64,000 nt of DNA from Prado023 sp963700395 (GCA_963700395.1 CAVOXI010000008.1:62001-126000), one strand, 5' to 3'. Positions 48,159-57,689 are shown, numbered from the stretch's first letter. Notes: generated by a model from the letters alone, not told the origin. Translations and numbers: made by a program.

Positions 48159-48949
48159 TACCAGTGGTGTGATCGCCAGAACGACCACGCCTGGCAGGGC
48201 GAACCGTAGCGACCCTTGATGTACTTGGCGCCGACCCGGATCTGGATCGCGGGGCTGTGCATGTACTGCGAGGTGGAGTAGCCGGCGCGGCGCCACACGG
48301 CCGAGGAGGTCTGCGGGATGCCGTGGTAGCGACCATTCGGGTTGCTCGCCCAGTACCGCCAGCCGCTCTCCCTGGTCCACAGGCTCGACAGGCAGGACAT
48401 CTGCCCCGAGCCCCACCCGTAGGTGCGCGAGATGTACGCCGCGGCGAAGCGCTTGCTCGCCGCCGGGGCGCCCGCCCGGGGCAGGCCACGCGAGGAGGAC
48501 TTCGCTGCGCGCGCCCGCGCCTTCGCCACCTTCTTGACCGCCTTGAGCGTCCGTGCGGTCACGACGCCGGTGGCCTTGACCCCCGCGGAGCGCTGGGCCT
48601 TCTTCACGGCCTTGCGCGTCCTCGTGTCGAAGGTCGCGGTCTGCTTGACCTTCAGGAGCTTCTGCAGCGCCTGGACGTCGGGACCCGTGTCGCCGAGGCG
48701 GATGACCCGGTCACCGAGGGCGAACACCGCGGGGACAGCGGCGGGGACGTCCGTCGGCGCCGGCACAGCAATCGGGGCCGGCTCAGCCGTGGCCACCGGC
48801 GGGGCAACCTCGTCGGCACGTGCTGGCGAGCCCGCCAGCGCCGGCAGTCCCACGATCAACAGGGCAGCGACAAGGACGGCCAGGAGGCGAGGCGCGGGCA
48901 TCGACGACGGTCCAGCGGGGGCAGCCTGCACGGGGCGTGAAGTGCTCAT
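48155..48949 (-). CDS. secreted transglycosylase-like protein with peptidoglycan-binding domain
   Basis: 264 residues from the ATG at 48949. A signal peptide (LLAVLVAALLIVGLPALAG, ending near ARADE) is followed by a PG_binding_1-like domain (VIRLGDTGPDVQALQKLL), a basic hinge, and a C-terminal lysozyme-like/SLT domain: QMSCLSSLWTRESGWRYWAS with catalytic Glu in RESGW, NGRYHGIPQ, IQIRVGAKYIKGRYGSPCQA. It cleaves peptidoglycan outside the membrane and is related in role to resuscitation-promoting factors. Three GlxR/CRP-like dyads lie 70-160 bases upstream, suggesting cAMP-dependent control. Confidence 0.87.
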
Positions 48950-49018
48950 GAACACCGGAGCGTGCCATCCGCACCCCCGTCGATTCCAACCAGGATTAAT
49001 GGCGAGAACGCTCTCTGG

Positions 49019-49109
49019 CGTGACCTGCATCACGTTCGTGCACGGATAATCCGGTCATTCCATGAAATGCATCACACTGGTTGCAGCTTCAGATGTGAGG
49101 TATGCCACA
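49019..49109 (-). promoter_or_regulatory. three phased CRP/GlxR-like sites upstream of the transglycosylase gene
   Basis: Three 16-bp dyads resemble TGTGA-N6-TCACA: CGTGACCTGCATCACG (49019-49034), CATGAAATGCATCACA (49061-49076) and TGTGAGGTATGCCACA (49094-49109). The mismatches to the ten fixed positions are 2, 2 and 1. Centre-to-centre spacings are 42 and 33 bases, near four and three helical turns, so bound dimers would lie on one DNA face. No coding sequence occupies 48950-49157. Confidence 0.6.
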
Positions 49110-49157
49110 GCCGGGACCTAGGTCATGAACCGGGCGACTGCGGACCAAATGACCGTC

Positions 49158-50504
49158 TCAGCTGGGCAGGTCCTCCAGCATCTCGGTGACCAGTGCCGCG
49201 ATCGGCGAGCGCTCGCTGCGGGTCAGCGTGACGTGGGCGAACAGGGGGTGCCCCTTGAGCTTCTCGACGACGGCGACCACGCCGTCGTGGCGACCGACGC
49301 GCAGGTTGTCGCGCTGGGCCACGTCATGGGTCAGCACGACCCGCGAGTCCTTGCCGATGCGTGACAGGACCGTGAGCAGGACGTTGCGCTCCAGCGACTG
49401 CGCCTCGTCGACGATGACGAAGGCATCGTGCAGCGAACGACCACGGATGTGGGTCAACGGCAGGACCTCGAGCATCCCGCGGTCGAGGACCTCGTCGACG
49501 ACCTCGGACGTGGTGATCGCCCCGAGGGTGTCGAAGACCGCCTGCCCCCAGGGCGACATCTTCTCGTGCTCGCTGCCCGGCAGGTAGCCGAGCTCCTGGC
49601 CGCCGACGGCGAACAACGGCCGGAAGACCACGACCTTGCGGTGCTGCTGGCGCTCCAGGACCGCCTCCAGACCGGCGCACAGGGCCAGGGCGCTCTTGCC
49701 GGTGCCGGCCCGCCCGCCGAGGCTGATGATCCCGATGTCGGGGTCGAGCAGCATGTCCAGGGCGATGCGCTGCTCCGCGGACCTGCCATGCAGGCCGAAC
49801 GCCTCACGGTCGCCGCGGACCAGGCGCAGCCGCTTGTCCGGGGTCACCCGGGCAAGGGCCGAGCCCCGCTCGGAGACCAGGACGACACCGGTGTTGCAGG
49901 GCAGGTCACGCGCGAGGTCGAGGTCGATCCGCTCGTTGTCGTACAGCTCGTTGACGACCGTGGACCCGACCTCGATCTCCTCGATGCCGGTCCAGCCCGT
50001 GCTCATCACCAGCTCGGCGCGGTACTCCTCGGCCTGCAGCCCCAGCGTGGAGGCCTTCACGCGCAGGGGCAGGTCCTTGCTGACCACCACGACATCGCGG
50101 CCCTCGGCGGCGAGGTTGCGCGCGACAGCCAGGATCCGGGTGTCGTTGTCGCCGAGCTGCATCCCCATGGGCAGGCGCGACAGGTCGGAGTGGTTGAGCT
50201 CCACCCGCAACGTGCCACCCTCGTCGTTGAGGGGGATGGGCTCATCGAGACGACCGAAGTCGATCCGGAAGTCGTCGAGCATGCGCAGGGCCTCGCGGGC
50301 GAAGTAGCCGAGCTCGGGATGGGTGCGCTTGGCCTCCAGCTCGATGATCACGACCAGCGGGATGACGACCTCGTGCTCGTCGAAGCGGAAGACCGCCCTG
50401 GGGTCGGACAGCAGGACGGAGGTGTCGAGCACGTAGCAGCGACTCGCCTCCGCTCGAGCTCTGCCGGATCGGGGCTTCGTCGCAGTCGGCACGCGCGCCT
50501 CCAC
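49158..50504 (-). CDS. PhoH2-type PIN/PhoH ATPase fusion
   Basis: 448 residues. An N-terminal PIN nuclease domain (CYVLDTSVLLSD with the first catalytic Asp27, VIIELEAKR, LGDNDTRILAVA, VVSKDLPLRV) is joined to a C-terminal PhoH P-loop ATPase with GRAGTGKSALAL (Walker A) and AFVIVDEAQSLE (Walker B). In mycobacteria PhoH2 unwinds and cleaves RNA in an ATP-dependent way, and the PIN part descends from a VapC toxin. Cytosolic. The GTG at 50504 follows CTGACTGTGGAG; a start slightly further in is possible. No antitoxin-like gene sits directly upstream. Confidence 0.92.
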   Translation of the reverse strand: MEARVPTATKPRSGRARAEASRCYVLDTSVLLSDPRAVFRFDEHEVVIPLVVIIELEAKRTHPELGYFAREALRMLDDFRIDFGRLDEPIPLNDEGGTLRVELNHSDLSRLPMGMQLGDNDTRILAVARNLAAEGRDVVVVSKDLPLRVKASTLGLQAEEYRAELVMSTGWTGIEEIEVGSTVVNELYDNERIDLDLARDLPCNTGVVLVSERGSALARVTPDKRLRLVRGDREAFGLHGRSAEQRIALDMLLDPDIGIISLGGRAGTGKSALALCAGLEAVLERQQHRKVVVFRPLFAVGGQELGYLPGSEHEKMSPWGQAVFDTLGAITTSEVVDEVLDRGMLEVLPLTHIRGRSLHDAFVIVDEAQSLERNVLLTVLSRIGKDSRVVLTHDVAQRDNLRVGRHDGVVAVVEKLKGHPLFAHVTLTRSERSPIAALVTEMLEDLPS

Positions 50505-50612
50505 AGTCAGGTCGGGCGGCTCGGGGTGTGCCCGACTGCCACGAATCTAGGCCGCGAGCCTGCTCCGCCGGCGTCGCGACACGCCGCGCGCGGGGTGGTG
50601 ATGGGCCACGCG

Positions 50613-51374
50613 TCAGGAGCCGTAGCGCCGCTCGCGGGCCGCGTAGTCGCGCAGGGCGCGCAGGAAGTCCACGCGCCTGAAGTCGGGCCAGTAGGCCTCG
50701 CAGAAGTAGAACTCGGAGTGGGCGCTCTGCCACAGCAGGAATCCCGAGAGCCGCTGCTCGCCGGAGGTCCGGATGACCAGGTCCGGGTCGGGCTGGCCCT
50801 TCGTGTAGAGGTGGGCCGCGATGTGCTCGACGTCCAGCGATGCGGCGAGCTCCTCCAGGGACGTCCCCGCGGCCGCCTCCTCCTGCAGCAGCGCGCGCAC
50901 GGCGTCGACGAGCTCCTGCCGCCCGCCGTAGCCGACGGCGACGTTCACGGTCATCCCGTCGATGTCGCAGGACTTCAGCTCGGCAGTCTCGAGCACCTGC
51001 CGCGTCCGAGCCGGCAGCGGGTCCTTGGCACCCACGTGCCGGATGACCCACTTGCCCGACGCGGCCAGCTCCTCGATGGAGCCCTCGATGATCCGCAGCA
51101 GCGGGTCGAGCTCCTCCGTCGCGCGCGTCAGGTTGTCGGTGGACAGCAGCCACAGCGTCACGACCTCGACGCCGACCTCGTCACACCACTCGAGGAACTC
51201 CACGATGCGGGCGGCTCCGGCGCGGTGCCCGGCAGCACTGCTCGAACCCTGCTCGGTGGCCCAGCGCCGGTTCCCGTCGAGGATCACCCCCACATGCCGC
51301 GGGATGTCGCCCTGGTGGAGGTCGTTGGCCAGTCGACGTTCATAGAGACCGTAGACGAGGTCGTCCAGACCCAT
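50613..51374 (-). CDS. uppS: isoprenyl transferase (cis-prenyl diphosphate synthase, UppS family)
   Basis: 253 residues, full length. Motifs: VGVILDGNRRWA with catalytic Asp33 and the DGNRRWA signature, GHRAGAARIVEFLEWC, LWLLSTDNLTRA, and C-terminal PDLVIRTSGEQRLSGFLLWQ with ELYF-like SEFYFCEAYWPDF. It condenses IPP in the cis configuration on the cytosolic membrane face. The neighbourhood matches the short-chain Z,E-FPP synthase locus of mycobacteria (Rv1086-like), so the product could be short rather than undecaprenyl. It precedes a hemolysin III gene on the opposite side. Confidence 0.93.
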   Translation of the reverse strand: MGLDDLVYGLYERRLANDLHQGDIPRHVGVILDGNRRWATEQGSSSAAGHRAGAARIVEFLEWCDEVGVEVVTLWLLSTDNLTRATEELDPLLRIIEGSIEELAASGKWVIRHVGAKDPLPARTRQVLETAELKSCDIDGMTVNVAVGYGGRQELVDAVRALLQEEAAAGTSLEELAASLDVEHIAAHLYTKGQPDPDLVIRTSGEQRLSGFLLWQSAHSEFYFCEAYWPDFRRVDFLRALRDYAARERRYGS

Positions 51375-51411
51375 ACGTTCCTCCTGATGCGGACCTCATG
51401 CCCGATGGAGG

Positions 51412-52098
51412 CTATCGCACCGCCGTCATGACCAGTGTCGCCGCGACGAAGTGCGCGGTCCATCCCCCGAGCGTGAATGAGTGGAACACCTCATGGAAGC
51501 CGAACCACTTCGGTGACGGGTTCGGCCACTGGGTGGCGAACACCCCGGCGCCCAGCGTGTAGAAGATCCCTCCGAGGAGGATCAGGCCCAGGACCCAGGC
51601 GTGGCGGGCGTCGGACAGGATGTCCGAGCGCAGGAAGCTGGGAAGGAACATCGCCGACGCCCAGCCCAGCGCCAGGTACATCGGCACGAACAGCCACCGT
51701 GGGGCCCTGACCCACGCCAGTCGGACGACCGCCCCACCGACCGCGCCGAGCCAGAGGACAGCCAGCAGCGATCGTGCGGGCCCGGGGCCGAGCAGGGCCA
51801 CAGCGAACGGTGTGGCGCTGCCGGCGATGACCAGGAAGATGTTCGCGTGGTCCCATCGCTGCAGGAGGTTGGTCACCCGGGGGGAGAACCGGCCACGGTG
51901 GTACACGGCCGACACGGAGAAGAGCAGGATCGTGGTGAGTGCGAACAGGACCGTGGGGATGCGCAACTCCGAGGGCGCGAGGATGGCCAACAGCACCGCA
52001 GCCGTTCCGGCGATGGGGGCAGCCACCATGTGCAGCCATCCGCGCAGGACCGGCTTGACGGACAGGTAGTGCTCCCGCAGGGAATCAGCGGGCGTCAT
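51412..52098 (-). CDS. hemolysin III (PAQR/HlyIII) family membrane protein
   Basis: 228 residues with seven hydrophobic helices. Family signatures: LRGWLHMVAAPIAGTAAVLL, SAVYHRGRFSPRV (Ser-His metal site), LQRWDHANIFLVIAGSATPF, and C-terminal GFHEVFHSFTLGGWTAHF with the paired His. PAQR proteins are zinc-dependent membrane hydrolases/receptors; a hemolytic role is not implied. Located 37 bases upstream of the isoprenyl transferase gene on the same strand, so possibly co-transcribed. Confidence 0.92.
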   Translation of the reverse strand: MTPADSLREHYLSVKPVLRGWLHMVAAPIAGTAAVLLAILAPSELRIPTVLFALTTILLFSVSAVYHRGRFSPRVTNLLQRWDHANIFLVIAGSATPFAVALLGPGPARSLLAVLWLGAVGGAVVRLAWVRAPRWLFVPMYLALGWASAMFLPSFLRSDILSDARHAWVLGLILLGGIFYTLGAGVFATQWPNPSPKWFGFHEVFHSFTLGGWTAHFVAATLVMTAVR

Positions 52099-52142
52099 GC
52101 ATGAAGTAGATCAGTGGGCGCCGTGATCAGCAAGGCGCTCCG

Positions 52143-52943
52143 TCACGCCAGGTCGACGATCACCGGGGCGTGATCGCTCGGTGCGGGAGTGCCCTTGATC
52201 CCGGGCTTGCGTGCATCCCGGTCCACGACCGCCGAGGTGACGGCAGCGGCGAACGCCGCGTTCGCCAGGACCAGGTCGATCCGCATCCCCATGGCCTTGT
52301 GGAACGACCCGGCCCGGTAGTCCCAGAACGTGTAGGGATGTGGCCCCTTGCTGATGGTGGGCATGACGTCTGTGAGGCTCAGGGCCAGGAGGTCGGCCAG
52401 GGCAGCCCGCTCGGGCGCCGACACGTGGGTGCTCTGGGCGAACGCCGCGATGTCCCAGACGTCGTCGTCTGCCGGGGCGATGTTGAAGTCCCCGAGGACG
52501 GCGAATGGTGCCGCCGCAGCCGCGACCGGGCCCAGGTGCCCGGCAAGGGCCGCCAGCCACGACAGCTTGTACGAGTAATGGGGGTCGTCGGGGGTGCGCC
52601 CGTTCGGCACGTACACCCCCGCGACGCGGACCCCGCCACAGGTCGCGGCGATGTAGCGCGCCTCCGGGGCGTCGGTTGGGTCGGGGAATCCGGGCACCCC
52701 GGGGATGTCGGTCTCCAGGTCGGAGATGCCGACCCGCGAGAGCAGCGCCACCCCGTTCCAGCGCCCCTGGCCCCTGTGCACCGACTCGTAGCCGGCGTCC
52801 GCGATCTCCGAGGTGGGGAACGCCTCCTGGGCGATCTTGGTCTCCTGGAGCACGACCACGTCAGGCTCGGTCGCCTCCAGCCACGACAGCAGCCGTGGGA
52901 GCCGCGCGGGAAGGGAGTTCACGTTCCAGGTGGCGATGCGCAC
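52143..52943 (-). CDS. xthA: exodeoxyribonuclease III
   Basis: 266 residues from a GTG at 52943 (VRIATWNVNSLPARL). AP-endonuclease EEP motifs: DVVVLQETKI (catalytic Glu), VAGVYVPNGR, FAVLGDFNIAPAD (Asp/Asn), WDYRAGSFHKAMGMRIDLVLA and a final TPAPSDHAPVIVDLA. It repairs abasic sites and trims 3' ends with Mg2+. The frame continues upstream but without family similarity. Divergent from the MFS gene at 53.1 kb. Confidence 0.93.
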   Translation of the reverse strand: MRIATWNVNSLPARLPRLLSWLEATEPDVVVLQETKIAQEAFPTSEIADAGYESVHRGQGRWNGVALLSRVGISDLETDIPGVPGFPDPTDAPEARYIAATCGGVRVAGVYVPNGRTPDDPHYSYKLSWLAALAGHLGPVAAAAAPFAVLGDFNIAPADDDVWDIAAFAQSTHVSAPERAALADLLALSLTDVMPTISKGPHPYTFWDYRAGSFHKAMGMRIDLVLANAAFAAAVTSAVVDRDARKPGIKGTPAPSDHAPVIVDLA

Positions 52944-53116
52944 GCCGTGATTCTGGCACCTGGTCGGCTCCGCGGGGACCGCGCGGGCCAGCGATCCCGC
53001 GGGCATCGACACACGGTGACTCGCGGTCACTTTGCGTCCTCATCGAGCCGGACGAAATCACCGCGAAACGCCGGGGCAATGCCGTCGTGGCCCCACGCGA
53101 ATGGCAGGATCCCCCC

Positions 53117-54491
53117 ATGTCCGTGACCGCCGCCCTCGGGGACGTGCGCCGGATCGCGCATGGGCCGACGCGGACGCTGTTCATCGGGCTGCTCGTGAAG
53201 TCCGTCGGGAGCGGCCTGACGCTCTCGCCTGCTCATCGTGTACCTCGTGAGGGTTCGCGACCTCCCGCGTCATGGTCGCCACCGGGCTGCTCGCGTGGCA
53301 GGCGCTGCTCGACCCTCGCGGTGTCGCCCATCGTCGGCACGCTGGTCGACCGGCGCGGACCACGACCTGTCCTGCTCGTGGCGCTGCTGATCGAGGCCGT
53401 CAGCCTGATCACGTTCGGGCAGGTGACGACCTGGCAGCAGGCCTTCGTCGTGATGTCCGCGGTGGCGGTGGGTGGGGCCGGGATCTGGGGCCCCACCGAT
53501 GCGCTCCTGGCCCGCCTCGTGCCCTCGCAGGACCGGTCCACGGCCTTCGGCTTCCAGTTCATGCTGCTGAACATCGGCCTCGGCCTCGGGGGACTGATCA
53601 GCGCGACGATCGTCGACGACGACGCGGCCGGTCACCTTCGAGTGGCTGTACACCCTGACCGGGCTGTCGTTCCTCGCCTTGTTCGTCGCCGTCCTGGTCA
53701 TGGGCGACGTCGGCGGGCCGCCCGCCGCCGAGCCCCCTGCGCACGCCGAGCCCGACGAGGGCGCAGCCGGACCACCGGGCGCGCGGCCCGAGGAGTCCGA
53801 CGGCTGGGCCGCCGTCCTGCGCGACCGGAACCTGCTGCGCTACGGGGCTGTCGGGCTGCTGCTGCTCACCTTCGGGTACGGCTGCGTGGAGTCCGGCGTC
53901 GGGCTGTTCATCACGGACTTCGTGGGCCTGCCCAACGAGCCGCATCGGCCTCGTCTTCGCCGCGAACACGGCCGTCATCGTCGTCATGCAGCTGTTCATG
54001 ATCTCGTTCGTGAACGGTCGCTCGCGGGCCCAGATGCTGGCCGGCGTGGGCTTGCTGTGGGCCCTGACCTGGGCCCTCTTCAGCTCCGCGCTGACAGCTC
54101 AGCGGCTGGGCTGCGGTCGGGGTCCTCATCCTGGCCATGTCGATCTTCGCCGTCGGCGAGACCCTGTGGTCACCGGTCGCGCCCGGCCCTGTCTCAACGA
54201 GTTGGCTCCCGAGCACCTGCGCGGCCGGTACAACGCCTTCCAGTCACTGCTGTGGGGGGTCTCCGGGGCGCTCGGCCCGCTGGTCACCGGTGCGTTCCTG
54301 TCCGCCGACCTCGGCGGGGCCTGGGCCGCTGACCCTGGCCATCGGATGCCTGGTCGCCGCGTTCGTCGCCCTGCGGATGCGCGCCCACCTGACGCCGGGG
54401 CAGGACGGGCATGGGGGCTCAGGAGGGATCGACCCCGACGGCGACCCCGACCCCGGGCCGGGACCCGTCGTACTCGATGGACGCCCGCTGA
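53117..54491 (+). CDS. MFS transporter (about eight frameshifts)
   Basis: Conserved MFS sequence runs from MSVTAALGDVRRIAHGPTR (ATG 53117) through VSPIVGTLVDRRGPRPVLL, GFQFMLLNIGLGLGGLISA, LLLLTFGYGCVESGVGLFI and LLWGVSGALGPLVTGAFL, but hops between frames near 53230, 53270, 53318, 53632, 53941, 54114, 54187 and 54328. Every break I could phase is repaired by removing one base. After repair it is about 450 residues with 12 helices, ending at 54491, which clears the convergent DUF1707 gene. Substrate unknown. Most likely an intact gene in a poorly sequenced stretch; a pseudogene is the alternative. Confidence 0.7.
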
Positions 54492-54531
54492 GCCGGGCCC
54501 GGGCACTCGCCGAGCGCAGCCCGGCGCCGGC

Positions 54532-55245
54532 TCAGGCCTCGGGGAGCTGCGGGCGGTCGGTTCCGCCCACCGACCTGCCGGCGCGGCTTGCGCTTGACCT
54601 CGACCCCACCGAACAGGGCCGCGCCCTTGATCCGCAGCACCGGGGCACCGGGCAGGCCCGGCCCCTCCGCCGGTCTGGTCGAAGCCACCGAAGATGCCCA
54701 TCCCGTCGACGTGGACGGTGAGCCCCTCCGGCACGGTGATCTCGATGCCGCCCATCACGGCCACGGCGATGATCTCGGACTCGGCCTGGGCGAACGTGGA
54801 GCGGGTGAGGTCCAGCTCGATCCCCCCGAACATCGCGAAGGCGGTCAGCTGGGCCGGCATGACCCACTCACCCTTGCGGGTTGCACCGCCGAAGATCGCG
54901 ACCACCGACGACGAGGACGAGTCGGCGCCCGCAGGCGGGTGCCAGCCCGACGACGGCGCCGGGGAGGACTGGGGCGGGACGGCGAGGGCCATCCCGGTCA
55001 ACGGGGCCAAGGCGGCTGCGACGGTGGACGGGGGAAGCCCGTCGAGCACGGGGACGAGGTCGGCCGCCGTGCGAGCGCCCGAGGGCTGCGGACAGCCGGT
55101 CCTCGTACTCGTCGCGGGTCAACCGGCCCTCGGCATAGGCGTCGCCGATGACGTCGGCCATCCGGGCGCGGTCGGCGTCGGAGACCAGGACGCGGCCCGC
55201 CACCCCGAGCGGGCCGTCCGCAGGGTCGGGAGGGATCGGGGACAT
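54532..55245 (-). CDS. DUF1707 / cell-wall-active antibiotic response (LiaF-like) domain protein (frameshifts)
   Basis: About 235 residues after repair. An N-terminal DUF1707 (LVSDADRARMADVIGDAYAE, GRLTRDEYEDRL) is followed by a Pro/Ser linker and a C-terminal beta-repeat domain with AIFGGATRKGEW, AFAMFGGIELDL, VAVMGGIEITVPEG and GIFGGFDQTG. Frame changes fall near 55085, 54675 and 54560, and the last gives an end at GGTDRPQLPEA (54532). Probably a cytosolic or membrane-associated regulator; function unknown. It starts 2 bases past the DUF3817 stop. Confidence 0.8.
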
Positions 55246-55247
55246 GC

Positions 55248-55601
55248 TCACGGCGCCGGCACCTCGGCCTGCAGCTGGTGGGTGATCCGGCGCTCGAACA
55301 CGAAGGACATGAACGGGATCGTGCCGGCCAGGGCCACGAGCACGGTGCGCCCGGGGGTCCAGCGCGCGCGGATGGCCACATCGAGCACCGTCACGAGGTA
55401 GACCATGTACAGGAATCCGTGCAGCTGCCACCCGATCGCGTACCAGAGCGAGTCCTCGTGGCCGAGGAGGTACTTCCAGGGCAGCCCGACCACGGTCATG
55501 AACGCCAGCACGGTGCCGGTGACCCAGGCCATGACCTGGAACCGCTTGTACGCGCCCGACCGCAGGATCGTCGCGGGTGCGGGGGCGGCGTGCGTGCTCA
55601 T
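55248..55601 (-). CDS. DUF3817 small membrane protein
   Basis: 117 residues from the ATG at 55601. Three hydrophobic helices and the family signature FQVMAWVTGTVLAFM...LPWKYLLGHEDSLWYAIGW, then LHGFLYMVYLVTVLDVA (Trp/His-rich heme-like positions). Commonly found next to SURF1 and cytochrome oxidase genes in actinobacteria; function unknown. The start overlaps the SURF1 stop by 4 bases (ATGA), so the pair is coupled. Confidence 0.85.
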   Translation of the reverse strand: MSTHAAPAPATILRSGAYKRFQVMAWVTGTVLAFMTVVGLPWKYLLGHEDSLWYAIGWQLHGFLYMVYLVTVLDVAIRARWTPGRTVLVALAGTIPFMSFVFERRITHQLQAEVPAP

Positions 55602-56362
55602 CGGGGGATCTCCTGCTCGACGGGTCGGGCCTGGTGGTCGCGCCGGAAGCGGTTCCAGAAGAAGACCACGAACCCGGCGAACGCGACCCACTGGATCGCG
55701 TAGGCCGCATTGCGCCAGTTCAGGCCCACCTCGGCTCCGGGCAATTCTGTCACCTGCAACGGGGCCGGCTGGCCCACGCCTGCCGGCTGCAGCTCGCTCA
55801 GCGCGTACCACCCCGAGCGCACGGCGTAGCCCGCATGGGCCGACAGGGCGCCTGTGTCGACCGTGGTCAGCGTCGGGGGGTCCCCGGGGCTGACGGCGGC
55901 ATCCGGCTTCCGGGAGTCGGCCACCAGGACGCCGACGACCTCGACGGTCCCCTGTGGCGGTGGCACCGGGCGCTGACCGGCAGGCACCCAGCCGCGCACG
56001 ACGGCGACCGCGGTGTCCGCCGGGTTCGCGCCGACCGTGCCGCCCGCCCCGTCCGCCGGCGCCGGCTGCATCGGGGTGAGCACCCATGCTCCCTGTTGCC
56101 CGTCGCGCTTCCGTGGCTCGACGAGCACCTCGTTCTCCGCGTCGAACTGGCCCGTGATGCCCACCCGCATGCCGCTGAAGGCCGTGGCCGGGTCGAGGTC
56201 GGCCAGCGCCACCACGGGCCCCTCGGGGACGGCGTCAGCCTCGGAGCGGTTCGCGCGGTCCCACTGCCAGCGGGCGGCTACGACGCACACCAGCACGGCC
56301 AGGACGGTCAGGACGTGGAAGCCCCATCGTCGTGGATCGGACCAGGATCGACCCGAGGACAT
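55598..56362 (-). CDS. SURF1 family cytochrome oxidase assembly protein
   Basis: 254 residues from the ATG at 56362. Two transmembrane helices at the ends (about 14-31 and 220-238) enclose an extracytoplasmic domain; signatures are ARWQWDRANRSEADA, RVGITGQFDAENEVLVEPR, VVRGWVPAGQ and a C-terminal NWRNAAYAIQWVAFAGF. SURF1 delivers heme a during assembly of aa3-type oxidase. It lies in a chain of overlapping minus-strand genes: small membrane protein, SURF1, DUF3817, DUF1707. Confidence 0.9.
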   Translation of the reverse strand: MSSGRSWSDPRRWGFHVLTVLAVLVCVVAARWQWDRANRSEADAVPEGPVVALADLDPATAFSGMRVGITGQFDAENEVLVEPRKRDGQQGAWVLTPMQPAPADGAGGTVGANPADTAVAVVRGWVPAGQRPVPPPQGTVEVVGVLVADSRKPDAAVSPGDPPTLTTVDTGALSAHAGYAVRSGWYALSELQPAGVGQPAPLQVTELPGAEVGLNWRNAAYAIQWVAFAGFVVFFWNRFRRDHQARPVEQEIPR

Positions 56363-56588
56363 CAGCGAGCGTCGCCCCCGCCCCTGCCGGGATCGCGCGG
56401 CGCCCTGCCTGCGGTGGGTTCGCAGGGCCGAGGTTGGCCTGTGCACGGCGCAGGTGACGCACGAACGACCAGAGCAGGAGGAGCGTGGCGGCCAGGAGGA
56501 ACACGAAGAGGACGGCGGCCAGCGGACTGGGCCGGACCGTCGGGCCATCCTCCGCGGCCGCGACCAACGCAGCAAGGACACCGTGCAT
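56362..56588 (-). CDS. small single-span membrane protein upstream of SURF1 (one frameshift)
   Basis: About 75 residues. A short N-terminus (MHGVLAALVAAAEDG) and one long helix (PLAAVLFVFLLAATLLLLWSF, about 22-42) are followed by a basic tail. Uncorrected, the frame runs 127 bases into SURF1; removing one G in the GGGGG run near 56377 gives a stop (TGATG) that overlaps the SURF1 start, an arrangement typical of coupled genes. Function unknown; likely linked to oxidase assembly by position. Confidence 0.65.
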
Positions 56589-56640
56589 GGCAACCTCCCA
56601 GGACCGCGGATGTGCGGAGCGGTACTAGTGTCGCAGCATC

Positions 56641-57136
56641 ATGTCGCCCACACGAACGGCCGGTCAGCCCCTCGCAGTGGCCCCCGCACATCCGGGAGCG
56701 CTACGGGGTCACCGACCGCCCTGGCTGGGTGCCCGGCGCCCTGATCGGCCTCGGCCTGGCCTTCTTCGCCCTGATCATGTTCCTCGGGCTGCGGCTGTCG
56801 AACCCGGCGATCGACGCGGGGGTCCTGTCGTACGCGACGGTGTCCGACGAGCAGATGACGATCGGCTACGAGGTCCAGCGCCGCGACACCGCCCCGGCCA
56901 CGTGCGTCCTGCGGGCACGTGCCAAGGACGGCTTCGACGTGGGCTACGCCATCGTCGAGCTCCCGCCGGCGCAGGGACGGACCAACCACACGTTCGAGAT
57001 GCGCACCGCCTACCGGGCGTTCGTCGGTGAGCTCGTCGGGTGCGGCCTGGACGCCCCGCCCCCGGATATCCCCGGTGCGCAGTTCCGGCCGGGTGTGGTG
57101 GCGCCGGTCCAGCCGTGGACCGCTGCTGGATCCTGA
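56641..57136 (+). CDS. DUF4307 membrane protein (one frameshift)
   Basis: About 164 residues after repair. The ATG at 56641 opens MSPTRTAGQP, and after deleting one C from CAGCCCCTCG (56668-56674) it continues as SQWPPHIRERYGVTDRPGW, then a transmembrane helix (ALIGLGLAFFALIMFLGL) and an extracytoplasmic domain ending WTAAGS. That pattern matches DUF4307 (Rv1081c-like). Function unknown. It lies 57 bases upstream of greA, as in mycobacteria. Confidence 0.8.
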
Positions 57137-57193
57137 TCCCCGTAGCCCGGTGCTACCCTCGATGACTCACTGATCCCTGCCCAGGAGCCTCAC

Positions 57194-57688
57194 GTGTCCG
57201 AGAGCCCCCCGACCACCTGGTTGACCCAGGAGGCCCACGACCGACTCGCCGCCGAGCTCGAGGAGCGCCAGACCGCGCGCCGCACCGAGATCACCAAGCG
57301 GATCGCCGCCGCGCGCGAGGAGGGCGACCTCAAGGAGAACGGCGGCTACCACGCCGCCAAGGACGAGCAGGGCAAGAACGAGGCCCGGATCCGCCAGCTG
57401 CGCCAGATGCTCGACAACGCCCAGATCGGCTCCCCGCCGTCGGAGGAGGGCCAGGCCGCGCACGGGATGGTCGTCAGCGTCGAGCTGGTCGCCAGCGGGC
57501 GCACGATGACCTTCCTCCTGGGGTCCCGTGAGGAGGCAGCGCACGCCAGCGTCGATGTCATCTCCCCGTCGTCGCCGATGGGCTCTGCCGTGGACGGCGC
57601 GAGGGTCGGTGACGAGGTCACCTACACGACGCCCGCGGGCAAGGAGCTGACTGCCCGGATCACCAGCGTGGACCCGTACACCGGCTGA
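57194..57688 (+). CDS. greA: transcription elongation factor GreA
   Basis: 164 residues from a GTG with CCAGGAG 8-14 bases upstream. The N-terminal coiled coil (LTQEAHDRLAAELEERQ, REEGDLKENGGYHAAKDEQ with the catalytic Asp/Glu tip) and C-terminal FKBP-like domain (VSVELVASGRTMTFLLGS, SPMGSAVDGARVGDEVTY) are complete. It rescues backtracked RNA polymerase by stimulating transcript cleavage. Convergent with the threonine ammonia-lyase gene, 1 base between the stops. Confidence 0.95.
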   Translation: MSESPPTTWLTQEAHDRLAAELEERQTARRTEITKRIAAAREEGDLKENGGYHAAKDEQGKNEARIRQLRQMLDNAQIGSPPSEEGQAAHGMVVSVELVASGRTMTFLLGSREEAAHASVDVISPSSPMGSAVDGARVGDEVTYTTPAGKELTARITSVDPYTG

Positions 57689-57689
57689 G

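Noticed and set aside
48950..49157. A c-di-AMP (ydaO-type) riboswitch before the transglycosylase gene
   Set aside because: Such leaders are common for actinobacterial wall-lytic genes, but I could not find the conserved ydaO blocks. The CRP-like dyads explain the structure better.
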